Source: a virus
Direction: 5' to 3' (one strand)
IMG/VR virus record: IMGVR_UViG_3300002460_000089
Coordinates: 1 to 37,913 of that record
Length of the DNA: 37,913 bases
Below are positions 17,906-24,774 of the stretch, piece by piece; within the stretch, counting starts at the first letter, position 1; the number at the start of each line of letters is the position of its first letter. The translations under genes were made by a program, and so were the position numbers. Under the pieces are notes generated by a model, which was given only the letters and a program-made list of their open reading frames with translations, did not search any database and was not told the origin of the DNA.

Positions 17906-18168
17906 TAATCCTCGTCCCCTTCAACCACGATATTGCCGGCGTCCAGCTGGCTGGCCAGCCAGCTACCCTTCTGAGGGGCGATTGCACGTTTGGTAGAGCT
18001 GCCCGGCGAGTAACGAACGGGTTCACTCTCTTCAGTATCAGTGAAACTTCCAGTGCCGGCAGACTTCAGACGGCAGGGGAAAACGATTTCGGTCTTGTCC
18101 GGCAGGACGTAGACGGTTTTCTTCTTGGGCTGCTTTTCAGTTACCGGTGGTTTCTGATCTTCGCTCAT
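17905..18168 (-). CDS. Small charged protein between capsid and connectors, 87 aa
   Basis: The N-terminal 20 residues are Lys/Pro-rich and likely disordered (MSEDQKPPVTEKQPKKKTV). The rest is short and beta-prone, ending in an acidic tail (GDED). An AGGAG precedes the ATG. Its place directly after the major capsid recalls lambda FI, but the sequence shows no FI-type repeat. Function is unknown, probably in head completion. Confidence 0.6.
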   Translation of the reverse strand: MSEDQKPPVTEKQPKKKTVYVLPDKTEIVFPCRLKSAGTGSFTDTEESEPVRYSPGSSTKRAIAPQKGSWLASQLDAGNIVVEGDED

Positions 18169-18190
18169 GGGGTTCTCCTGGGAAAGGGAA

Positions 18191-18212
18191 GAGGCGGGCT
18201 TGCGCCCGCCTC
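18191..18212 (-). terminator. GC-rich hairpin after the major capsid gene
   Basis: A perfect 9-bp stem (18191-18199 with 18204-18212) closes on a GCAA tetraloop on the minus strand. It is 7 bp past the capsid stop codon. The following bases are TTCCCTTTCC, a weak U-tract, so it may terminate only partly or act as a 3' stabiliser of capsid mRNA. Either would raise capsid output relative to the connectors. Confidence 0.6.
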
Positions 18213-18218
18213 AGCTTG

Positions 18219-19445
18219 TTACACGGTCAGGGTCATGCAGTTGAAGGCATCTGCCATCAGCGTGTGGGTGACTTCGCCGAAATCGAAGCGGAAGGCTTTA
18301 CCGCGACGCAGGACGAATTCTTCCATGGCTGAGTAGTTGGCTGCAACGTTAATCACCCGACGCATTGCGAAACGGCTGTCCAGGCCCACCACCTTGTTGG
18401 CCGAGATAACGCCATCGTCCAGGATCAGCAGACGCGGCGGACGGCCTTCCAGGTTCTCCACGGTGAAGGACTGGTCGAAGCCTTCCGGATCGCGCACCAG
18501 GACGGTGTTGGCGGTCGGCTTGTTGGCTCGACGGTTGAACGCCAGCGCGTTGCTCATGCTCATCATCATGTGACTGACGGACATCTTGCGGCGGTACTTG
18601 TGCAGGTACTTGATGTAAGCATCGTGCGAGATAGTACCTGCAGTGGTTACGCCTGCGTCCAGAGACTGAGCGGTGTAGGTGGCCTTGGCAGATTCTCCAC
18701 GATCCACGCTGCCTTCTACGATGGCGTTGATGTCTTCCAACACCATTGCCAGACGCTGACCACGAGCCTGAGAAGTCAGGATAATGTTGATCAGGTCGAT
18801 GGAAGTTGCCGACTGCGCTTCGTCCGACACCAGCAAACCGATGGACTTGGTCGGGATGGTGCGAGTCACTGAGCTGGTAGTGATGGATACCATCACGTTC
18901 GGCTCTTGCAACTGGGCGATAGGCATGGAGCGGATGGATTCCGGAGCCTTCACGTTGATGATGGGCTGCTCGAACTTCGGCAGGTTCACCGTTTCAGTCT
19001 GAGCGATCATGCTGTTCCAGCCACCGAACAGATCCTCGTGCGTTTCACGCAGTTCGGATTCGATGGTGCGCATCACCACTTCCATGTACAGCATGCGGCC
19101 AGCCAGCGTGCGGTCGCTGCCATCGTTGCGGATGATGCCAGCTACCTGCGGCATGTTGGCAGGGCCAACCGGCTTCAGGGTGCCGTTCATCACGTCGCTG
19201 ACGCGCGGGGGGCGGATGCCGTAGGCAGCATCGGTACGGGTGTACAAGCCGGACGACAGCATGAACTGGGCCAGTACATCGCCGTACTTTTCGATGTTGG
19301 TTTTGTCAGCGTGCTTCAGGTTGAGGTACTGGGTCAGGTTCAAACCCACCGAGGCGGCTTCCGCGAAATCCGACAGCTTCAGTTCGACGTCAACTGGATT
19401 GCCGGAGTGGTCGCGGATCTTCAATTTTTCGACTGCATCAGTCAT
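18219..19445 (-). CDS. Major capsid protein, 408 aa
   Basis: Position and size identify it: it follows the protease/scaffold and decoration genes and precedes the connectors. It has a strong ribosome binding site (GGGAG) and a stable hairpin behind it. The middle part contains long helices with surrounding strands (ATSIDLINIILTSQARGQRL), like the spine helix of HK97-fold capsids. The late region has FTVENLEGRPPRLLILDDG. No N-terminal delta-domain is evident, which agrees with the separate scaffold encoded inside the protease gene. Confidence 0.75.
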   Translation of the reverse strand: MTDAVEKLKIRDHSGNPVDVELKLSDFAEAASVGLNLTQYLNLKHADKTNIEKYGDVLAQFMLSSGLYTRTDAAYGIRPPRVSDVMNGTLKPVGPANMPQVAGIIRNDGSDRTLAGRMLYMEVVMRTIESELRETHEDLFGGWNSMIAQTETVNLPKFEQPIINVKAPESIRSMPIAQLQEPNVMVSITTSSVTRTIPTKSIGLLVSDEAQSATSIDLINIILTSQARGQRLAMVLEDINAIVEGSVDRGESAKATYTAQSLDAGVTTAGTISHDAYIKYLHKYRRKMSVSHMMMSMSNALAFNRRANKPTANTVLVRDPEGFDQSFTVENLEGRPPRLLILDDGVISANKVVGLDSRFAMRRVINVAANYSAMEEFVLRRGKAFRFDFGEVTHTLMADAFNCMTLTV

Positions 19446-19489
19446 TGCATTTCTCCCGAGTAAAAGGGGTCAGGGTTGTGGGTGCGCGT

Positions 19490-19948
19490 TTACACGCGCT
19501 CCAGCACAACGACAGAGCCTGCGGTACCGCCACCGGAAACGATCCGGATAACGCGCCATTGGTACAGACCAGCGTTGGAGATGTTAGTGGTTACCGTGTG
19601 AGGGCGAACCAACGCCTTGCCAGCAGTGCCAACCGCAGCCTGAGCAGCCGCCACTACAATGTCACCAACAGCGACAGTGTAAGTGGCTGCTACTTCTGCC
19701 AGATGGCGACCACGACGCTGCACGGAGCCGAAGGCATAGCCGTCGTTCACCGTACCCGCTTCGACCGAGGTAATGAAACCTTCGATAGGGTTGTCGTTGG
19801 CGCAGTGGATGTAGTTCTGGGCAGTGGACAGTTTCACTGCCTTGCCGATTTCTTTCTCGGTGTAAACCGGAGAAGTTGTGCCCAGCGCTGCGTTGGTCGA
19901 ATCGGCCATCGCATCGCTGATACGAACATCAAATTGATGAACAGTCAT
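19490..19948 (-). CDS. Capsid decoration protein, 152 aa
   Basis: This is a small, Ala/Val/Gly-rich beta protein directly upstream of the capsid gene, the place of lambda gpD. The N-terminal third (SPVYTEKEIGKAVKLSTAQN) is followed by beta strands around IEGFITSVEAGTVNDG. An AGGAGACC site precedes the ATG, which suggests high expression. Decoration proteins bind the capsid threefold axes after expansion. The family call rests on gene order and composition. Confidence 0.55.
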   Translation of the reverse strand: MTVHQFDVRISDAMADSTNAALGTTSPVYTEKEIGKAVKLSTAQNYIHCANDNPIEGFITSVEAGTVNDGYAFGSVQRRGRHLAEVAATYTVAVGDIVVAAAQAAVGTAGKALVRPHTVTTNISNAGLYQWRVIRIVSGGGTAGSVVVLERV

Positions 19949-19960
19949 GATGGTCTCCTG

Positions 19961-20554
19961 TTAACGGTTCTGTTTCTTGGCGCCAATACCCACCAGGTTG
20001 GCATTACCGACCGGTGCGTAATTGGCGTTAGAAGTGGGTTGTTGGTCTGCATCAGAAGCTGTGCGGGCGCGGGCCGATCCGGGGAACTTGTTCTGGAAGT
20101 CGGTGTTGATCTTCTCCCAGGTCCCGAACAGAGCGGAGTCCGAAACGCCGGCAAAATCCGACGCGGCGTAGCCGAGTGGGATCTGCATGCGGTTGATGGC
20201 CGAGACGGCAATTTTGCGCAAGCCTTCACGGTCAGCACCAGCCAGACTGATTTGATTGGTAAGGTCAGAAACTTTCTGCTCAGCCAGCGCCAGTTTGGCA
20301 GAAAGGTCCATGAGCTTGCCCATCATGTCCGCATCGACTTTCGGTGCTGCTGGAGGTTCAACAACTGCAGCGGGCGCCGGGTCAGCAGCGGGAGCGGGTT
20401 GGTTCTCGGCTTCAGTCTTCGGTTCCGGTGCTGCGGCAGCAGCTGGGGTTTCCTCGACCTCTTCCGACAGCTGGGGGTCCTTCAGCGCGTCAGCTTCCGG
20501 AACCCCGGAGGCAACGGCTGCGGTACCAGCCTTAGTCAAGATTCGATGCTTCAT
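19961..20554 (-). CDS. Scaffolding protein from an internal start in the protease gene, 197 aa (Nu3-like)
   Basis: An in-frame ATG at 20554 (MKHRILTKAGTAAVASG) has AGGTGAAGATGAT directly upstream, a good Shine-Dalgarno with proper spacing in the middle of the reading frame. The product would have an Ala/Pro/Glu-rich linker, a coiled-coil helix (LMDLSAKLALAEQKVSDL) and a C-terminal segment. This mirrors lambda Nu3 inside C. Independent expression is inferred from the ribosome binding site. Confidence 0.7.
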   Translation of the reverse strand: MKHRILTKAGTAAVASGVPEADALKDPQLSEEVEETPAAAAAPEPKTEAENQPAPAADPAPAAVVEPPAAPKVDADMMGKLMDLSAKLALAEQKVSDLTNQISLAGADREGLRKIAVSAINRMQIPLGYAASDFAGVSDSALFGTWEKINTDFQNKFPGSARARTASDADQQPTSNANYAPVGNANLVGIGAKKQNR

Positions 20555-21481
20555 ATCATCTTCACCTGTGCGATATTGGGGGGAAGAGATGGCTGAGCCG
20601 GGGACTTGAGCTTTCGACGAAACCTGTCCAGAAATGTATTTCAGGACTTTGTCGAATGTCAGTATCCCGTCTGCCAACCCTGCTTCAACCGCTTGCTGGC
20701 CCATAAAAACCCGGCCTTCCGCTGCGGTATCGATTAAGTGCTGCCGTGACAGTTTTCGGAATTCACCTACATGGTCGAGGAACAGGTCGTAGATCCCGCG
20801 CATTCTACCTTCGATGTCTTCCCGTGCCGCCTCAGTTAGCTTTTCGTAGGGAGTCCCGAGAGCTTTGAACTCCCCCATTCGGATCACTGTAGCAGTGATT
20901 CCCAGTTTATCCAAAAGATCCTTCTGGCTGATGTGCACCAGCACGACGCCGATGGAACCAGACAAATTCATCTTTTCGGTAAACACTTTCTTGCCGGAGG
21001 CACCCAACCAGTACCCGCCAGACAGCATCATTGTTTCGCCGTAGGAGTAGGACTCCACTCCCTGCGATTCCAATTCTTTCTGGAACTCCGCCGCTGCGCT
21101 GATTCCGTTCGCCGCGCCGCCGGAGGTCCGGTAAACGTTAAGCAAAACCCGCGCGCCCTTGTTCACCAGATCCACGCTGGCACTGCGAATTTCATCGTAG
21201 GAAACCTGATTCAGGTAGCGGTTGTACCAGGCGTACTCAGTGACCAGGGTACCGTTCACGTAAACAATTCCGACGTCACCAATCAGCTGGGACATATAAC
21301 CGAAAGGATTTTCCTCCTCTTCGTCATCACCGGCGCAAACCTTGGCCTGGGGCCCCTGCAATTCCTGCAGGGTGAACTGCTGCGCCCGCTCCTGGTTCAG
21401 CAGGTACAGATCGAGACTGTTCTGCTCGCCCAGCCAGATCATGTGGTTGGCGGGGGAAATGATTTTCTTGCGATTAGGCAT
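19961..21481 (-). CDS. Head maturation protease, S49 (SppA/lambda gpC) family, fused to scaffold, 506 aa
   Basis: Residues about 65-300 form an S49 protease. The nucleophile is S154 in LSGGYW and the base is K206 in GEFKALGTP; RTSGG (119-122) lies in the ClpP-fold position that supports the oxyanion. Residues 310-506 are Ala/Pro/Glu-rich and then helical, a scaffold. The start at 21481 overlaps the portal stop and has GGAAAAG upstream; longer in-frame starts would lie deep in the portal gene. In lambda the matching gpC also ends in the Nu3 scaffold. The protease removes scaffold and trims proteins during prohead maturation. Confidence 0.85.
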   Translation of the reverse strand: MPNRKKIISPANHMIWLGEQNSLDLYLLNQERAQQFTLQELQGPQAKVCAGDDEEEENPFGYMSQLIGDVGIVYVNGTLVTEYAWYNRYLNQVSYDEIRSASVDLVNKGARVLLNVYRTSGGAANGISAAAEFQKELESQGVESYSYGETMMLSGGYWLGASGKKVFTEKMNLSGSIGVVLVHISQKDLLDKLGITATVIRMGEFKALGTPYEKLTEAAREDIEGRMRGIYDLFLDHVGEFRKLSRQHLIDTAAEGRVFMGQQAVEAGLADGILTFDKVLKYISGQVSSKAQVPGSAISSPQYRTGEDDMKHRILTKAGTAAVASGVPEADALKDPQLSEEVEETPAAAAAPEPKTEAENQPAPAADPAPAAVVEPPAAPKVDADMMGKLMDLSAKLALAEQKVSDLTNQISLAGADREGLRKIAVSAINRMQIPLGYAASDFAGVSDSALFGTWEKINTDFQNKFPGSARARTASDADQQPTSNANYAPVGNANLVGIGAKKQNR

Positions 21482-22922
21482 TGTCTTTTCCGCCTGCACT
21501 GTCAGGTTGGTCGGATTGGAGGGAGCGACCCATCGGGTCATTGTTTGGGCTGGCCTTGCTGGCATCTATTCCGCCATTACCGCGCATGAATCCGGTGCCG
21601 AAAAGTTTCGGGGCGCCTGCGGGCCGTGGCGAGAAGTTAAGGTCCCAGCACGCCTCTTCGTCGGTGATGAACCCCTCGGAAACCTGAGTCAGAATCCTGG
21701 TCTGCTTCATATTTTTGAAGGCTTCGAGTTCGTCCTCTGGACGCAAGTTTATTTCTTCGAACTTGAAATCGACGTAGACATCGATCCCGTAAAGACGAAC
21801 CGCCAGAGTCAGCGCGCGGGACATCACTTCTTCCACTGGCCCCCGGATCGACTTGGCGGTTTTGAGAAAGATAAGAGATTCGGTATTGGACAGGCTTTGC
21901 GATCCGGTAATCCGCAACCCCAGAATGGAGGGGGAGGTTTTCAGTGCGGTGGCGAGCTGGCCGGACAGCGCATTCAACATGGTAACGTAATCGGATTTTT
22001 CGCCCTCGGACTTCAGCAAGTCAAACTTGACCAGGTCGTAAGCGACCAACGCGTCTTCCGGGTTGAGCGTATCCAGCAAGGTCTTGATCTTGTCGAGCTG
22101 GGAGTCCATCGCCTTCTGGAGTTTTTCCGGGTCGTTCTTTATCTCCGCCGGCATGGCTTCCTGAATGGTTTCCGTGATCAGGCTGGCTACCAGACGGGGC
22201 TGGGCCTGGCGCCGGACGGTGCGGCGCATCTCTTCCACAAACCCATTGAACTGCTGGGAGGAAGACATCGCGGCGGCCATCATGGAATCGGTGTAAGCCT
22301 TCACGGCATGCCGGTGAGATTCGCAGAGGAAAAACGTAGCCAGGTCTAGTTTGATAGGGTCTCCCTGCCCGATCTGCTGCGGGAAGCGTCCGCCTTTGGG
22401 TCCCCGGGAAACCCACTCCAGGGTTTCGTAGGCGATCACGTTTATCCTGTCCGGGAACCGTTCCTTCGTCAGTACCAGTTCGGCCGCCAGCGCGCCGGTA
22501 GCAACCACCTCACCCAGCATCTGTTCCAGCAGCATGTCAAAGCTGAGCTTGTCGGCAAAGCCTTTGGTGTAGTCATAGACGGTGTCGATCCGGCTGAGCA
22601 CGCCCATGGCCGCGACCGAACCTTCAAGAGAAAACTGGTGGTCTGCAGTGTTGAAGGCTTTGAACCGGTAGCCGCCGGACTTGGCCACCTCCACCAGACT
22701 GTAAATGGCGGCGGACAAGGTACCGTCGCGCGCAGTCCCGGCGCGCACCGCATCGATAACGGTGTTGCGCTGGCGGACGTAGGAATAGGCTTCGTTGACC
22801 TCGATCCGGTGATCTTTCGGGATCGTCTGGCCGTTCTCCAGGGAACCACCGGGCGGGACCGCCATGGCCTTGTTCACAATCTTGTTGGGAAGAACAACCC
22901 CGCTGGATTTTTTGGTAGCCAA
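21474..22922 (-). CDS. Portal protein, 482 aa, probable TTG start
   Basis: It lies between the large terminase and the protease, the portal position. The N-terminal helical part (AYSYVRQRNTVIDAVRAGTA), a long helix region in the middle and a late conserved-looking stretch (SPSILGLRITGSQSLSNTES) fit portal proteins that form the dodecameric DNA gate. The best start is TTG at 22922 because GAGGGGA lies six bases upstream; it gives MATKKSSGVV. Another TTG at 22940 has no such site. The C-terminal 60 residues are Gly/Ser/Asp-rich and probably disordered. Confidence 0.8.
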   Translation of the reverse strand: MATKKSSGVVLPNKIVNKAMAVPPGGSLENGQTIPKDHRIEVNEAYSYVRQRNTVIDAVRAGTARDGTLSAAIYSLVEVAKSGGYRFKAFNTADHQFSLEGSVAAMGVLSRIDTVYDYTKGFADKLSFDMLLEQMLGEVVATGALAAELVLTKERFPDRINVIAYETLEWVSRGPKGGRFPQQIGQGDPIKLDLATFFLCESHRHAVKAYTDSMMAAAMSSSQQFNGFVEEMRRTVRRQAQPRLVASLITETIQEAMPAEIKNDPEKLQKAMDSQLDKIKTLLDTLNPEDALVAYDLVKFDLLKSEGEKSDYVTMLNALSGQLATALKTSPSILGLRITGSQSLSNTESLIFLKTAKSIRGPVEEVMSRALTLAVRLYGIDVYVDFKFEEINLRPEDELEAFKNMKQTRILTQVSEGFITDEEACWDLNFSPRPAGAPKLFGTGFMRGNGGIDASKASPNNDPMGRSLQSDQPDSAGGKDNA

Positions 22923-22974
22923 GAATTTCCCCTCAATCAAGTTCTGGTCATTGTAGCTGCTAAGTCAAACCTTT

Positions 22975-24774
22975 TCACACTATCCGGGGCCGGTGCCAGA
23001 GGTCCATCATGTCAGCCGGCTTCGGGACTTCGTCCTGGTGGTCCTTCACCTTGGCTTTCGCCACCCCGTAAATAAAGGGGATCACCCCTTCCTTGTGAGG
23101 GCTGCCGGCAATCAGCCGGGCCGCGTACAGGTAGTTTATGGCGTGCCCGTAGTGGTCTTCCCCGTTGGAAATCCACACTTCGTCCCCGCTCAACTCATCA
23201 CTGTCCTCTTTGACCTGGGTAACTTTCTTCATGGCCTTCAGGTGGGCAATCACAATTTCGTAATCGGCAATGGCCCGGTTCAGCTTGATCCCGCCGGAGT
23301 TAACCCGCTTACAGGTTTCGTCCAGGCAGCTGTTGCGCAGCACCTTGCAGATTCCCTCTTCCTCCACCAGGCGGATGATGTCCAGGGTATTGCCCATCCG
23401 CTCCACATACTGAGAGGCCCAGAAAGTTCCGGACTGCCATGTGATGACGGAATCTGCCAGGGTGATGTCAGGGGCTGAGTCCACTACTCCGCAGCGGAAG
23501 TGGAAGGTTTTGTTCAGTACCTTCAGCCGTTCCAGTACCGCGTTGGCTCCGGTCTGCCGGATGCGTTCCGCGTAGATGATGTCGAACCCGTCCTTGGCTG
23601 CCGCGTTTGGAATGCCCACTACCAGGTGACAGATTTTTCCGACGTCCAGCCCAAAGAATGCCGTGGAAAACTGCTGGTTGGGGATTTCAGTTGGCCTCTG
23701 GATCGGCAGGGAAAAGCTATGCGTGCGGATCAGGGCCTCCACGAAAGAGGTTTCGGAGTCCTGGTACGCCTCCCCCAGTTTGAAGTTGGCCCAGTCTTTT
23801 TTGCGGCGGTAATCCCCGATCTGGATGATGGTCTGGGCAATGGGATTTACTTCAGGCACGTCCAACGGATAAATCTGGCGGGAACTGAAATCCTTGGCAC
23901 GGTCTGGGTAGGTGTGAATCCAGCGGCGATTGTCCGGGTCCAGGAAAGCAGTGTAGGGGAGTGGGTTGCTGCAGCAACTGCAGCGCATGAAGGCTTCCTG
24001 AATCCGGTAGTTTGGATTCAACAAGTCATCCCGCTCGAAGGTTTCCAGGTTGCCTTCGTAACCAGGGATTTCAACTTTGCTGAGGTAGTTCAGTTTGCTC
24101 CAGTCACGGCACGAGGGGCAGCGAACGCAGTAGTAGGCTTGCGAGCCCTGCTTGAAAAGCAGGTCAATGCCGTAATCGAAAACAGTCGGAGTCGAGAAAC
24201 TGCGATCAATTTTTTCGGAGGCTTTAACGTGACCCATACGAGAAGCGAACGTTGACAGGATTGCCTGATCACAGAAGTCCACTTCGTCTTTGAACACCGC
24301 CTGCGCGGGAACGGAAATCGCTGCGCTCTTGGAGTAGGAGCCCGACATATACAGAAAGGAATTCAGGATTTGCTTCAAGTCGCTGCTGTTAACTTTTTCG
24401 TTCAGCATCGTCCGTAGTGTAGGGGAGTTTTGGATTACCGGATCAATACGGCCTTTGGAAACCTTACGCACAAACCCGATGGTGGGCAGCACGTAAATCA
24501 AGTTGATGCTCTTGAAGATGGCCATGACGGCCAGCACAGTACGGAACCAGATTTCAGTGGCGCCGACCTGCGAGCATTTCTTGATGGCTGACACCGGCGC
24601 CGGATCGGAAATCATCTCGATCTGGTATTCGTGACCCTTGAAAGAAAACGGAAGATCTGGATCATTCGGCGCGCGGGTGTGCTGCATCAGCCAGCGCGGG
24701 ACCTGGCCCATATCACGGGTGTTGGTTATCTGTGCGCGTAACCGGCTCAGGTACGCGGCATGAGCGTCATCCAT
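22975..24774 (-). CDS. Terminase large subunit, lambda gpA family (GpA-like), 599 aa
   Basis: The ATPase half has a deviant Walker A (KKCSQVGATE, about residues 66-74) and Walker B (VFKDEVD, about 160-166). Zinc-ribbon cysteines follow (CVRCPSC near 217, CSCC near 277). The nuclease half has GLDVGK, VVDSAPD and EDHYGHAINYLYAAR, carrying the metal-binding acids. This architecture is that of gpA-type terminases, which cut DNA at cos-like sites and drive packaging. Its start overlaps the upstream fibre gene (TGATG) with GGTGAAG before it. Confidence 0.93.
   Translation of the reverse strand: MDDAHAAYLSRLRAQITNTRDMGQVPRWLMQHTRAPNDPDLPFSFKGHEYQIEMISDPAPVSAIKKCSQVGATEIWFRTVLAVMAIFKSINLIYVLPTIGFVRKVSKGRIDPVIQNSPTLRTMLNEKVNSSDLKQILNSFLYMSGSYSKSAAISVPAQAVFKDEVDFCDQAILSTFASRMGHVKASEKIDRSFSTPTVFDYGIDLLFKQGSQAYYCVRCPSCRDWSKLNYLSKVEIPGYEGNLETFERDDLLNPNYRIQEAFMRCSCCSNPLPYTAFLDPDNRRWIHTYPDRAKDFSSRQIYPLDVPEVNPIAQTIIQIGDYRRKKDWANFKLGEAYQDSETSFVEALIRTHSFSLPIQRPTEIPNQQFSTAFFGLDVGKICHLVVGIPNAAAKDGFDIIYAERIRQTGANAVLERLKVLNKTFHFRCGVVDSAPDITLADSVITWQSGTFWASQYVERMGNTLDIIRLVEEEGICKVLRNSCLDETCKRVNSGGIKLNRAIADYEIVIAHLKAMKKVTQVKEDSDELSGDEVWISNGEDHYGHAINYLYAARLIAGSPHKEGVIPFIYGVAKAKVKDHQDEVPKPADMMDLWHRPRIV

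Noticed and set aside
19470-19496. Small GCGCGT/ACGCGC inverted repeat at the decoration gene stop
   Set aside because: Six-base stem without U-tract; chance is likely in GC-rich sequence.
19445-20596. 383-codon plus-strand frame opposite the decoration and protease genes
   Set aside because: It crosses several well-supported minus-strand genes and has no coherent protein pattern.
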